This document shows, piece after piece, positions 23,309-35,672 of a stretch of DNA of 64,000 nt. The stretch comes from Mayamaea pseudoterrestris (lineage: Eukaryota > Bacillariophyta > Bacillariophyceae > Sellaphorales > Sellaphoraceae): the NCBI GenBank assembly GCA_027923505.1, contig BROI01000010.1, positions 806,001 to 870,000 on the forward strand. Direction: 5' to 3'. The notes beneath the pieces are model-generated. The model was given only the letters and a program-made list of their open reading frames with translations. It did not search any database and was not told where the DNA came from. Numbering within the stretch: the stretch's first letter is position 1; every line of letters begins with the position of its first letter. Position numbers and translations under genes: made by a program.

Positions 23309-24502
23309 CTACAAACCCGAAAAGAAATTATTATTCATTTGCTGTAGCTTCGCCACGCCCGCTTCCATGGAATTTTGGTGCTGTAGATTGTCCTTGACAA
23401 CGGCAGGTGGTTGAACGACTGAAGCAGACTCAGGCTCGATAACTTGTTGTGGCTCTTGTTGAAGAGCGACTGGTTCCGGATCGACTGCAGCAGCTGCATC
23501 CTGCGTGGCCTGCACATCTTCAAAGGCAGCGTCTTCAGCCTCCACTTCTGGCGTCGACGCCGCAAGTTTGTTGACTCTCAGCTTGGTTCCCATCATAGAT
23601 GAACCCGACGGTTTCTTTTTTAAAAGGTTTTTGGAAACATTTGTCGGCGCCCTCAAGACGATCTTTGGAGCGTTACCACTGCTTGGCGGCGTCAGCAAGC
23701 GTCCCTTGCCATGTAGTTCCGCCGCCGTCTTGGCTGACGCAAGTGCGACCGATGAAGCTGCTGCAGCAGCTCCTCCTCCCTGAGCGCGGGCTTGGGCAAG
23801 AGCAATTCTCGCCGCTTCCTCTGATTGTAGCTGCTCGGCCAACGAGAGATTTTCTAGCAAGGATGATGTCGTCGTGCCGTTTGAGTCGGCGTTTGGCTTG
23901 GGGCCTTCTCCACGCTTCGCCGCTTCCACTGCGACTAGCTTCTCCAATTCCTGTCGATACAACATGGCAGCCTTCATAGTATATTTTTTATCAATCTTGA
24001 CATGCATGTCAACTCCATTTTTGCGAAAGAACTTGCGCGCATTTTCATTGCCTCCCAGGCGCATGGCATCCACTTGTCGCATCGTCCACTCATCCAAGTC
24101 AACGCTGCGAACAAAGGTCGTATGGACACCCAATGAACGATGCGTCGCCGAGCAATCAAGGCACAGAAAGACTCCTGTATTGATTGAAGATGATGAGTGA
24201 GCGAGTCATTGCATATTATCAAGTCAAGTGAAGATTGTACAGTAGCAAAATTCAACGTGCCGTCGCCTCGTTCAAATCCTTACAGCAAACGCTGACTACT
24301 TGTAAGTATGATATCGTATATACATACCAAACGTCACGCTCGCCCACGTAGGTCTCGTCGCCGGACAATCAAAGCAAATCTGATTGGCTGGCAAACTCTT
24401 GAGCTTTTTAAATTGCAGGTTCTTGTCGGCCGTTGGTAGACAGACTTGACCCTTGCCAGCGGCAGTAAATGTTCCGTCGGTACGTAAATTACCGGAAGAC
24501 AT
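23309..24502 (-). CDS. ArfGAP domain protein (ArfGAP2/3, Glo3 type)
   Basis: GTPase-activating protein for Arf in COPI vesicle traffic at the Golgi. Exons 24502-24328 and 24174-23309 (153-nt intron), 346 residues. The intron falls inside the zinc finger, whose four Cys are CFDC in exon 1 and CLDC in exon 2, followed by the catalytic Arg in [30 protein letters not shown] and a long Ala/Gln-rich tail follow. The spacing [19 protein letters not shown] and the tail with basic KKKPSG support the Glo3/ArfGAP2-3 branch, though the tail has little recognisable repeat structure. Divergent from the plastid protein (257 bp between starts). Confidence 0.88.
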
Positions 24503-24759
24503 GTCTTGTATCAGTCTGAAGCAAGAGTTAAGAAATATCTGTAGATCTGAAATCTCGACGAATGTTTGTTGCTGTGATGAAAGCTACGATGTTGCTCATG
24601 GTGAAGCGTCGTGACGAAACAGATCGGCCGTCCGTCCGTCCTTCGTCCGACTAGTAATAAAAAATGGCGCGCGGAGTGAAAGCGGTTATGAATGAACTGC
24701 ATCGTCCTTGGCGCGACGAACGTCACGCTCCGATTCGACTTTGCCTCACATTTTCCACC

Positions 24760-25737
24760 ATGACGACGACCAAGAGTTTCCTGCTACTCCTCTTCGTAAT
24801 CTCAGCACCGCCATGCGCTGCCTTTGTGGCGTGCCCATTAATAGGCGAAGTAAAGTCCTTCAAGTCGCGCTCTCTAATACTTGCAGCAGGCAGCAAGAAC
24901 GACTATCAAGGAGAAGACGATTCAAGAAAATTCTCACGCATTTCCGGAAATCAACGACCTCCATCGCCGCAGGACCTTGAAATCATGGACCAAATGATTG
25001 ACAAGCTTGCCGATGCTAAACCCTATGACTTACCTACTGCCGTTCAACGAGCGTTTCGAGTCATTAGCAGTCCACAATTCTTTCTTCGCATTGCCAATCG
25101 AGTCGATCAAGCGACAAGCAAAGAGCAGCGTGACAAGCTGCAGGCACTGGCAAGCAACCTTCTTAGTACACTGGAAGCTGTTGTCTCTACAACCACGGAT
25201 CGACTAGAAGAACGCTCGCACCAAGTGCAAAAAATAGTTGCTGCTGCTGCCGAAGATGACGGCGAGTTTCTCGTGCCTCTATCACCAGATAGACGATCGT
25301 CGATGCGCAACGCAATCATGAAGCTCGATCCAGCCGATCTGGATCAAGGATTCGTCGCAACGATTGATACTTGGATGAACAAGTCTCATCAGGATGGGTT
25401 GGATGGCATGGTCAAAATTCTTCAGCAAGTACTGCAAATGTACGCTGGTATAGTTGTGTTGCGCACTCGAAAGGAGCAACAGCAGTATGGAGAAACGTCA
25501 GTTGCTTCCGAAATTGTAAATCAAATGCTAGAGACGGACGCGGAAGAATGGGAGTCAGTTTTGTTGGATGCCAAGCGCGACGAACATTTGGATGCTGTGG
25601 TGGCCGAGCTCCAGCGAACAATGGAAACCATTGTGCTGGGATCCGAGGCGGCTGGATCAGCAATTCAACAAGTGCAGGCAGAGTACCTTCAAGAAATGGC
25701 CAAGCGAGTGGAAGCAGTACAGAAGAGAAGCAAATAA
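24760..25737 (+). CDS. Plastid-targeted soluble protein, unknown function
   Basis: Single exon, 325 residues from the Met at 24760 (context CCACCATGA); an in-frame Met at 24664 would only add an Arg-rich lead. Signal peptide TTTKSFLLLLFVISAPPCAA followed by F, the pattern of a heterokont bipartite plastid presequence. The mature part is helical and charged: a KPYDLPTAVQRAFRVISSPQ segment, an RLEERSHQVQKIVAAAAEDD segment, and MRNAIMKLDPADLDQGF. No transmembrane segment after the presequence, no cofactor motif. I do not recognise the family; it resembles uncharacterised stromal proteins. Stop is 47 bp from the stop of the convergent ABC transporter. Confidence 0.7.
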   Translation: MTTTKSFLLLLFVISAPPCAAFVACPLIGEVKSFKSRSLILAAGSKNDYQGEDDSRKFSRISGNQRPPSPQDLEIMDQMIDKLADAKPYDLPTAVQRAFRVISSPQFFLRIANRVDQATSKEQRDKLQALASNLLSTLEAVVSTTTDRLEERSHQVQKIVAAAAEDDGEFLVPLSPDRRSSMRNAIMKLDPADLDQGFVATIDTWMNKSHQDGLDGMVKILQQVLQMYAGIVVLRTRKEQQQYGETSVASEIVNQMLETDAEEWESVLLDAKRDEHLDAVVAELQRTMETIVLGSEAAGSAIQQVQAEYLQEMAKRVEAVQKRSK

Positions 25738-25784
25738 CATATAGAAATCGCCCTAGTTTAATCAAACTCATTGCGCACCACTTG

Positions 25785-28700
25785 TTAACTAAAGCGAATG
25801 TACTTGAGCGCTAGCCACGTGAGGACGCGCGCCGCCACGAGAAAGGCTCCAAGCGCCACAGCATTGGCAACATGTCCGCTCTGTCCATAGTAGCCCCCAT
25901 AGAAATAGATTACATAGTCGCTCACTGTGCTGTTGCAAGGCAGATTCATCGTTTCGTTGCCCGTGCAATGTCCTTCGTCAAGGAGATATTCGTAAAATCC
26001 GCTGCCGGAGTTTGCTACGACAGTTTCGGTGCTATTCGCAAAGAGCGAAGTGACCATTCCGTTGTAAACATAGTGTCCTGGGGTGATAAAATATGGAAAC
26101 GCATAAAAAGTGCCACGAAGGTACTGAGGCAGGACGACCAGGCCAGAAAAGAAATTATTTAAACCGATAAAGACACTTGAGAGGATGATGGCAGTGGCTT
26201 GGGGCTTGACGAGACAAACAAACAGCTGCCCAAAGTAGGAATATATAGCAAAGTTGAAAGTAAAGAAGCCCCAAAACCCGATTGAGCGACCTACGCTTTG
26301 AAACGCACTTTCCCGCAGATTCAGAAAACCAGCAACTCCGAGGAAGCACAAACAAAACAAGAAGCAAGACCCAACAATGTAAAACTTTTCGGCCACTCCC
26401 AGAGCCAACCCGAGTGCCCCACTGTCATACATGCCAGCGTCATGGTGGCGGTAAAACATGTCGCGGATCTTGGACATGACGGGGAGCACTGACATGATGG
26501 CCATGATGCCAGTAATGATGAAAGATAGAAAAATTACCGATAGGCGGGCTCGAATTTCAGGCTCCGTATAAACAGCCGTCCGCCGGCTGGTGACAAAGGA
26601 TGACCCCAAAACAAAGGCAATGACGAGGCTTATCATCAAGCGAGCGAGATTGTACGTGGGTGATCTCCAGTAAATGAGATTCAAGCGACGGCTAATTAGA
26701 ATGCGTCGTCGACGTGCCGTTGTAGGGTACTCGGATCTGTACTGAAGTTTTAGTTCAGGGTCAGGGTTGTTGTGTATTCTATCAATTTCCGACAGCAGCG
26801 TTTCCAGCTGAGAAGAAGACGCAAACAAATCCGCCATGTCGCCTCCTTTACCAGAGTCTAGAACTCGAAGCATCCAGTCCGCTGGATTGTCACCAAGCTC
26901 AATGGGAGCAGCTCCTTTCGACTCCAGGTATGTCACAAGCGTCGAGCAATTATCGTCGCCCAACTCGCCATTATAGACTACCCGCCCACCCTTTTTCAAA
27001 AGCAGTAAGTCATCAAACATTTCAAAAACAGAGGCAGAAGGCTGATGGATGGTGGCGCAAATTGTTCGTCCACCGTCGGCAATGCGGCGAAGCGCTCGAA
27101 CAATGATCATGGCACTGCGAGAGTCGAGACCTGATGTCTGAGGAAAACAACAATGAGTCAACGTATCCTAACGTAAATATGCTGCCACAGCGATCCATGC
27201 AACGCACCGGCTCATCCAGAAATATGATCGACGGCGACGCCGCAAGCTCGACGGCAATAGAGAGGCGTTTCTTTTGTTCAAAGCTCAACCCAAAACTATC
27301 CGTCCCGACCAGGACACCCGCTAGTGGGGCCAGCTCAACAGCATCCATTATTTGATCAACAAAGTCGTCCACCTCCAAATCACTCTTGACAATCTCGGGG
27401 TCGAGTCGAAGCTTCGCCGAAAAGACGATACATTCGCGCACGGTCAACTCCGGTGTTTGTACATCAAACTGTTCCACGTACCCGGAGCATCGACGAAAAG
27501 AAATTGGGTCCTGCGGCCAGCCGTTTAAAAATATTTCACCTTTCACTGTTCCCGATCGCTTTCGCAGCGCAATCACATCCAACAGCGTCGTTTTCCTGCG
27601 ACGTCAATAATATGAGCGGCAAATCCTGAACGACATACCACAGGAAGGAGTATGTACGCACCCAGCGCCTGAGCTTCCCATCAAACAACACATTCTCCCA
27701 GGTCGAAAAATTCCGTTCACCTCCTGTAGCAATGTCAGCGTACTATTGCTCATTGAGGCATCTACTTCGTAAGAGACGTTTTTGAACGACAAGGTCACGG
27801 GCTTGAAGGGAATCTGAATTGCAGCTTGGTCAGCCGCGTCGATTCGACAGCGTGCTCTCCCTGTCTCGCTCGGGGCAGCGCCGCCTTCGTTTCGAATTAG
27901 AGTCAACCCGAGGGCTGTCAACGTGCAACAGAGTAGGCTGTACAGTATCATATAGAGGAAAGCCCAACCAATCCATCGGTTGGAGAATGGATTGCCATCC
28001 GGACCAATAAATCCTCCGTTTTCTAATATTTGGTTAGGATTTTCCCACCGGCCGCAACGAAATTCATTGACGACCAACGCTCGATATACCCACGCAAAAG
28101 GATTCCACCAGTAGAGCCACTTGAAATATCCTGGAATTGTTGCCGGCGGAATGATGAAGCCCCCAAACAGCACGAGCAGCAAGACGACGCATGCACTGTA
28201 GGCGGAAAGTGTTCCGGCGCTGGCAAACGAAGCAAATACTGCCAATTGCTGAATCATCAGAACCGCAAAGACAAATAGAAGAGCCAAGTAAGTAAAAAAA
28301 TTGGCCGCGGACTCTCGATCCGCTAAACCGATCATAAAGTAAAGAATCGTTGCAAACAACACGGTATCTATCATCGTTTGCGGGACTTGCGATAAGGACC
28401 TTCCAAAAACAAACGGCCACGCTGAATAAAAGTTGGCGTCGCTATGCTTATAGTAAATGACGCGATCAGAAATAAGCGCCGACGCACTCTGCATTGCCCC
28501 GAGGACGATGAAGAGTACTGCCTGAAATAAAGCGCCCAAAATAGATATCTGATCCGTCGTAGACAAGTAAGTGCCTCCCACGCTGACTCCCATAATAACG
28601 TTTTTGGCAAGACCAGCTATGATGACGCGTTTATCTCTCGTCCAAAGGGTAATGAACCGCCGGAGTAGCAAATGAGTGGACACAAAAAAATTGTTCGCAT

Positions 28701-30409
28701 ACTTGCGTTGTGCTTGAATTGGAATCTGCTCTTCGTCCTCGTCCCAACTCAATTTGGTCGGTATCTGCAACTCCTCTTGTATAAGCATTCCAAGTTCGCT
28801 ATATCGAAAAATTTCTGCCAGCTCTGAAATCGATGGCCGTGTTTGTGGGTTGCCATCACCATGTGCCCGCTCGAATTCAATCCCATCATCCTCACTCGAG
28901 ACCATTTGCAAAAAATCGGCAATGTCTACAAAGCGGGGACAAACGAAACCTACATCGGCAAAGTAGTCTTCAACTTGCTTGACCGGCCCTGCATAAATGA
29001 CTCGACCCTGCGACAATAAAATAATCTCATCGAAAAGCGAAACCGTCTCTGGGCTCGCCTGCAGCAATGACACCACTCGAGTGAATTTGCGAAAGGTGGA
29101 AAAGTATGCAAGTACCTGAATCATCTCGTACGTCGACGTCGCGTCGAGTCCTACGGAAATCTCGTCGCCGCCTAATATGGAAGCAAGTGATCCCATCATT
29201 TCGCCTACTGTCACTCTCCGACGCTGCCCTCCTAGTTATGATGGCGACAACAATAAAGTGACGAGTTAGGCTCTGCGTTGCAAACAAAAGTTCACCGTAA
29301 GTCATCCATCAGCAAAAAGCCTACCTACCACTAATTCCACGCACATCCGCGTCACCTACAAACGTGTCCTTCACGCTTTCCAAACCAAGTCCAATGAGAA
29401 TAAGGTTGACGAGCATGTGGTACTTCTCGCTATACCGCTGATGTTGCTGTTGCTCGTCATTTGAAGCATCTTTGCTGTTATTCAACGAATCGTCCAGCGA
29501 TTCATTCAAAATTTCGTTGGATCGCTTACACAGATTGGCAAAGGCAAATGTCTCTTCGACGGTCAACCTAGGTGCATGCTTGTCAAGTTGATCAATAAAG
29601 GCCGTCAAGTTTTCAATATGATAGTTGTGCTTTTGAAGAGCCGAGCCATTGTATAAAACGGAACCTTTGATTTTGTCCCCACGCTGTCGACGAAGACGAG
29701 CCGAAATGACGCGAAGCAGCGTTGTCTTGCCGCATCCAGGATGTCCAAGAACCAAGTAGGACTTGCCTGGTTTTAGCACCAAGTTGATGTTCTGAAGGAC
29801 ATGTTTCTCCGCGGCTGGTGTCGCGAGAGGAGCTCCCTTCAGTAGCTTCTTGATCAAGGCCATCGCATAGTAAACGGGTGATCGATTGAAGACGGTGCTG
29901 ATCTCATTGGTTCGCTCCGGCACAGCAACCGAATAGCAGAATTGGTTCATTCGCACTTCCAATGGATGACCAGGCGGTCGTAGATTGCCAAGGATTTTCT
30001 CAAGTCTCATAATGACTTCTGAATTATGTGTTGTTTGCTCCGCCATTTCAGCTTCCGTTTGAATCTCCATGACAAAGGACGAATCTGCAGCTTCCACGTC
30101 CGTGACAGAATGGAGGGAGGACGATAGTCTTCGACTGGAGTATCGCTTGCGCATAATTCTCGTTTCAATGATCCTTTTCAAATGCAGTCGCTCCATGCGA
30201 TTTCTTCGCTCATCATCTCGACGTAGCGCTGATCCTTGTCGGATCCGAGTGGGACGAGTTCGTGGATTGGGTGTAGATTGTGCTGCTGCTGCCGATTCAT
30301 CTTGTTGATTGTTGTCGCCATTTTCAACATCAATTTTATCAAGTTCGTTCTCTCCAAGCTCCACTGGTCCTTCACCAGCCTCACCAGTTTTCTTTGACTC
30401 GTCCGCCAT
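25785..30409 (-). CDS. Full-size PDR-type ABC transporter (ABCG)
   Basis: ATP-driven exporter of lipids or xenobiotics, probably plasma membrane. Exons 30409-29329, 29231-27662, 27595-27208, 27137-25785; 1463 residues, the usual PDR length, with reverse (NBD-TMD)x2 topology. NBD1: Walker A GHPGCGKTT, signature ISGGQRRRVTVGEMM (split by intron 1), Walker B region ILGGDEISVGLDATS, where a Gly-Asp replaces the common FLDE-type. NBD2: GSSGAGKTT (split by intron 2), signature LSFEQKKRLSIAVE, Walker B IIFLDEPTSGLDS (split by intron 3). First TMD about 28,000-28,700, second 25,785-26,650. The N-terminus is acidic and Arg-rich. Substrate not predictable. Starts 234 bp from CSE1 in opposite direction. 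Confidence 0.93.
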
Positions 30410-30643
30410 GGCGACAACGAGTCAATTAATTGCAAGTACTGTACTTGAATAGCCAATGGAAGCAGCAGCTGTGATGGAACAATGGGGAGGATCGCGAGCT
30501 CGTCGAAACACGAAGGTGAGTACCGGAGCGACTTATAGCAAAGCACATGCACCAGATCAGGGGATATCCGTTGGCGGACGACCAACAGACGCATGAGGCC
30601 CGCAGCTTCCACGCACAACTCGCAGCGCGCAACAACATTCACC
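30410..30643. promoter_or_regulatory. Short divergent promoter region, PDR transporter / CSE1
   Basis: Only 234 bp separate two start codons on opposite strands, so both promoters and both 5' untranslated regions must fit here or overlap. Confidence 0.45.
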
Positions 30644-33600
30644 ATGGCGCACCAATTGAACATTGGGCAGCTGCAGCAACTCATTGGAGGGACGCTGACT
30701 CCTGACCGAAACGTTAGCAAGGCGGGTGAGTATCTGATTATACAGAGATTGTAGTGAAACGCATTGCATTGGCCGCACCAATATTAAATTTGTAGCTCTC
30801 ACGCTTCTTGCTTGTTGCTTCTCATACAATTCCCACAGCGGAGCAGCAACTCCAAGAAGCTCAGCGCATTCCTGGATATCCTTTGATTGTCCTTCAGCTT
30901 GTTGCGGCGAATACGACGGATGTAGCGGTCCGTCAGGCCGCCGCTGTCAATTTCAAGAACCTTGTCAAAAAGGCATGGGACGAGCACCACGAGGATGGCA
31001 ATGACGGGATTGCCATTTCCTTGGACGATCGCAATACTATCAAGAGTCATTTGGTTCAACTCATGTGTACGGTACCTCCCATGATTCAGTCTCAGCTTTC
31101 CGAAACGATTAGTCTGATTGCTGCCGTAGATTATCCGCAGCAGTGGACAAACTTGATGCCAGAGCTCGTTCAGCAATTCAATCTTACGCAACCAACGATT
31201 CTAGTCGGAGTACTCAAGACGGCTAACTCTATCCTGAAGCGATTCCGCTATGTCACTCGAAGCGACGAGCTCTACACGGTGATTGCATACACGCTTCAGA
31301 ACATTCAAGCGCCGCTCTTGGCCTTGTTCAAGGCGCTCGGACAAGCGGTTGCGGCTGCTACGCAAAATGACACTCAACAATTGACAACGCATATGGAAGC
31401 ACTGCGACTGGTTTGTCGCATCTTTTACTCGCTTAATTATCAAGATCTGCCAGAGTTTTTTGAGGACCACATGAAGGAGTGGATGGACGACTTCGCCAAT
31501 TACTTGACTTATCACAATGCGGCCTTGGTCGATACGTCGGAGGAGGATGACCCAAGCCCCATTGACAAGTTGCAAGTTGCTATTATCAAAAACGTCGACT
31601 TGTATGCCGACAAGGATGAAGAGGCATTTTTGGTGTATTTGCCTCAATTCACAACGCTCATATGGAATTTGTTGTTGACCACGACGGCCTACCCCAAGCA
31701 CGATGAGTTGGTCACGACAAGCATTCGCTTTCTTTCGGGATTAGTGCAAAAGATTATGCACAAGAGTCTTTTTGCAGCGCCGGAAACCTTGCGACAGATT
31801 GTTTTGAATATTGTTATTCCAAATTTAATGTTTCGAGAAAGCGACGAGGAGCGCTTTAAGGGCGACCCGCGCGACTACATGATGACGGAGATTGAAGGAA
31901 GCGACTCTGAATCGCGACGCAAGTGTAGCCAGGACTTGCTTCGAAGCATGAATCGTCATTTTGAGACGGAAACGACGCAGATTTGCCAGGAGCATGTAGG
32001 CAATATGTTGGCCGAGTATGCCAAGGATCCGATTGGAAAGTGGGCGGCCAAGGATGCAGCGGTATGTATAGTCCGAATAGAGAGTGCTGTATTCGATTAC
32101 TTTTCATGCGTACAATGCTTACCCTTGTCCTTTTCTTCTTCACAATTTAGATCAACTTGGTCATGGGGGTCGCGATCCGCAAGGAGAGTGCGTCTGGCGT
32201 TGCCGAATTGAACAACGCCGTAAACATTATGGAATTCTTTCAAACCCAGATTTTCCCTGAGCTTCAAGACATGGAGCATATGCGTGTCCCCGTCGTCAAA
32301 GCCACGTCTATCAAGTTTGTCAGCACGTTTCGCAACCAGTTTAGTCGAGAGCAACATGGTCTGATTTTGCCAGTACTTATCAACCACCTCGGTTCACCCA
32401 TTGTCGTCGTGCACACATTCGCTGCCTACGCAATTGAACGCATCTTATTTACCAAGGAAGATGTTGATGGCCGCAAGCAGCCAAAGATTGGCGGCCCTGA
32501 ACTCCAGCCGGCATTGCAACCCTTGTTCAAGGGTCTCTTTGCATTGATTGATAAGTCTGACGCAAATGAGAATGACTACGTTATGAAATGTGTAATGCGA
32601 GCGCTCGTTACGCTTGGACCAGATGTTGCACCGGTGACGCAGGTTGTTATTGAAAAGTTGACTGCTGCTCTGGCTCGGGTCGCGAAGAATCCGCACAATC
32701 CGCAGTTTAACCATTGCTTGTTCGAGTCGATTGCTGTCTTGATTCGCTCAATGTGCTCCAACAATCCCAGCGCAACGGGCTCCTTCGAGCAGTTGCTTTT
32801 TGATCCATTTACGACGATTTTGCGCATGGATATTGGAGAGTTTACGCCTTACGTCATTCAAATCCTCGCCCAACTTTTGGAGTATCGTCCTGTCGGGTCA
32901 GGTCTCGGCCAGTCATACTCCAGTCTCTTCGAGCCTATACTGACACCTGTATTGTGGGAGCAGAAGGGAAATTTGCCGGCATTAACCCGCCTCATGCAAG
33001 CTTACATCAAGAAGGCTCCAGCTGATCTGATCCAGTACATCAATCAGATCCTAGGCGTGTTCCAAAAGCTCTTGTCGGTCCGTTCAACAGAAACATATGC
33101 TTTTGACGTCCTCACGTCAGCTGTCTTTTATCTCCCGGCCGAGCACATGGAACCAAAGATCCCTACGGTGTTCCAGATTCTTCTCGTCCGTCTGCAGGCC
33201 AGCACAACTGCACCTCGATACAAGCGTCTCATTTCTAACTTTTTCGCGTTATATGTCGCCAAACATTCTCCCAAGGTTTACATGGATCGCCTTGACGCCA
33301 TTCAGGTTGGATTGGGTGTGACGCTGCTCGAGCAAGTTTGGCTTCCGCGTCTTCAGACTGACCCTCCTTCCCAACATTTGGAAGCAAAGGCTCAAGTCGT
33401 TGCTTTGTCAAAATTGCTTTGCGATTACCCGCCGCTGTTGGCAGACTCCAAGGGTCAACAAATATGGATGGTTGGGATCGCAGCAACGATTAGGATCTTG
33501 ACGTCCGATCTTTTTAAGACGAGAGCTCAAGAGGGAGAGGAGGAAAGCGAAGCGCTAGAAATTGAGTACGACTCCAAGTTTTCTCTTCTTAAATATGCAT

Positions 33601-33785
33601 CCAAGCCAGCGGAAGACTACATCCCAGAGCATATTGACCCCGTGCGGCTGTTCGTTCATTCTCTTCACCGCCTTGTTTCGCCGCAGCCAGGGCAGTTGGC
33701 TCCACAACTCAAGGCCAATTTGGAGCCGCAACTTTTTAGTGGGCTCGAGACGATGTTCCAGAACGCAGGTTTGCAGCTGGTGTAA
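30644..33785 (+). CDS. CSE1: Exportin-2 / CSE1, importin-alpha re-export receptor
   Basis: Karyopherin that returns importin-alpha to the cytoplasm with RanGTP. Exons 30644-30725, 30839-32061, 32151-33785; 979 residues (human CSE1L 971). HEAT-repeat protein beginning with the importin-beta N-terminal fold: QLIGGTLTPDRNVSKAAEQQ, IPGYPLIVLQLV, AVNFKNLVKKAWDE. Diagnostic blocks: YPQQWTNLMPELV, NIVIPNLMFRESDEERFKGD, IGKWAAKDAA joined by splicing to INLVMGVA, EYRPVGSGLGQSYSSLF. Start at 30644 lies in CACCATGGC. Constitutive housekeeping gene, divergent from the PDR transporter. Confidence 0.95.
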
Positions 33786-34223
33786 ATTCCTGTGGCGAAA
33801 AATGATAAACCAAGTAAAAGACAATCTCTATTTCCCTTTTGTCAATAACATAGGCAAATTAAGATTTTAATTCTATATTCTAATAAACATTTCTGAACGG
33901 GAAATAATACATACCGTTCGCCCTGCTTAATAGTGTATCGAAAGACAGGTCCAGAGTGAGTTCCAGTGGGAAGTAAAGAACAAGACTGGGTAAAATATCG
34001 ATCATTAAATCACTCTTCGAAGACCGTGACACCCGTAGGGAGCAAACATTTTGTTCACTGACCCCCAGCTACCGACGCTGACGACTACATGTGCACCGAA
34101 ACGAGCGCCAATTTTTGCCGCCGTCCAGTGCACCGCCGCCAAACAAGCCACTGGGCAACGCCTATAGTACTTCGTTCAACATAAAATTAGTCAAAATCGA
34201 CGCGTCACGTACCTGAGGTTTGG
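33786..34223. other. Convergent 3' intergenic stretch
   Basis: Between the CSE1 and ELP4 stop codons. No ORF or RNA gene supported. Confidence 0.5.
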
Positions 34224-35672
34224 TCAAAAGTCCAATGGCGACGAACCTCCTCCACTACTCGCGCATGAAACTTCATCTTTGCGACCCGCGCCTGACCGAA
34301 CACCAGTCCCACCCACGCTGCTACCCCCTTGTGCATACTCTTCTGGAGGTATATGGAGCAGCTGTACGTGCAATTTGCGTCGATCCCGCTTCAATCCATA
34401 AACGAGTGCGGCTGGTCGCTTGGTCGTGGTCATATCGCAATAGTGTCCGCCGCCGTTGGCTGTTGCAGCCGTGGCAGTTGTTACCTTGCGAATCTTGAGA
34501 ATACCTGAGAATTCCCGAAACTCTGGTGGTGGTGGGTATGAAGCTCGCGTAGCGAAATGCTCCGTCTCCAAGACAACATCGACGGATCGACGCAAAATCT
34601 TGGCCGCACGAGTATCAGATGCCTTTGCAGACGCTTCAACGACCATGACCACAACTGGGAGTTCCTCTTGACGAATTTTGGCCAAGACTAGAGGCAGTGC
34701 AATAGAAATCAGCAAACGATCAGTGTGGTACAAGAGTACTCGCATGACGCGGGTTGGTGTAGAGGTCGAATATATGGACGAAATGGTCGTCCAAAGTTGT
34801 TTGAAGAATCGAAATCCACATGGCTGAGTATGGAACGGCTTGAGCATGACATTCAATTCTTTCCAATTTCGTTGACTGCTCATCTTGCCGGACAAGTCGT
34901 ACGAATGGCAATAAACATTGACTGACTGTACTTGTGAAGGAATATGGTTCAAGGCAGACAGGCCAAGTCGCTGCTGTTGGACTGACTTTCGATACTGCCA
35001 AGCAATTTGTAAACCAGCTTCAGCCGCTTCTTCGATAATTGCATCTTTGTCATCATCCGACTCGTCCTCCTCTCCCTCTTGTAGCGAATTGAGAACGAAT
35101 GTCTCTGACGACATTTCGTGTTGCTGTTGCTGCGTTCGCTTCTCTTGCTTGTCCCAGTTTAAATTCTTGGGCAGCGCGTAAAGCAACGCTCCAATTTCTG
35201 CCTGAGTTGGAAGAAAAACTTCATTCTTGTTGCTCAAATCGTTTCGCGCACATCTTGATCTCGACAAAGGTTTTGTCAGCAGCTCAAAGTTTTCGTCTTG
35301 GTCGGCGACGGGGATCAACAGAAAATGTTCCTGTGAAAGAGCCTGCGAAGTATAAAGTGACGCAGATTGATAAGATAACGATGCATATACACCATATGCA
35401 TGTCTCTTCATGCATTTACTTACTTCGGCGCACCAATACGTGAGCAAAGCGTTGGTTAAACTATTTGTCCATCCATCCTCCTGCAGATAGACGCATGTTC
35501 CAAGCGGCAAGCCTCCTCCCAAAATGACGTCCAAGTCACGTAAACCAGACGACGTTAGTGTAATCCCTCCCGTCCATGCCTTGGTTCCCTGCAGGCCGCG
35601 TAGATTCACCTTGACGTCTTGGCTTGATGCATTTGAAGACTCCGGACGACGACGCCGAAAGGAGGAAGCCAT
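34224..35672 (-). CDS. ELP4: Elongator subunit ELP4 (PAXNEB)
   Basis: RecA-like subunit of the ELP4-5-6 ring of Elongator, needed for wobble-uridine modification of tRNA. Exons 35672-35424 and 35342-34224; 455 residues. Start at 35672 (MASSFRRRRP) chosen because family members begin with a short basic leader; an in-frame Met at 35801 is less likely. Core features: LRDLDVILGGGLPLGTCVYL, then WTNSLTNALLTYWCAE, QEHFLLIPV, QRNWKELNV, RVLLYHTDRLLISIALPLVL, VVVMVVEAS and SDTRAAKILRRSVDVVLETE. The Walker A Gly-rich loop is degenerate (EDGWTNSLTN), as expected for the subunit. The 81-nt intron is in frame and stop-free, so a retained form would add 27 residues. Confidence 0.88.
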   Translation of the reverse strand: MASSFRRRRPESSNASSQDVKVNLRGLQGTKAWTGGITLTSSGLRDLDVILGGGLPLGTCVYLQEDGWTNSLTNALLTYWCAEVSKCMKRHAYGVYASLSYQSASLYTSQALSQEHFLLIPVADQDENFELLTKPLSRSRCARNDLSNKNEVFLPTQAEIGALLYALPKNLNWDKQEKRTQQQQHEMSSETFVLNSLQEGEEDESDDDKDAIIEEAAEAGLQIAWQYRKSVQQQRLGLSALNHIPSQVQSVNVYCHSYDLSGKMSSQRNWKELNVMLKPFHTQPCGFRFFKQLWTTISSIYSTSTPTRVMRVLLYHTDRLLISIALPLVLAKIRQEELPVVVMVVEASAKASDTRAAKILRRSVDVVLETEHFATRASYPPPPEFREFSGILKIRKVTTATAATANGGGHYCDMTTTKRPAALVYGLKRDRRKLHVQLLHIPPEEYAQGGSSVGGTGVRSGAGRKDEVSCASSGGGSSPLDF

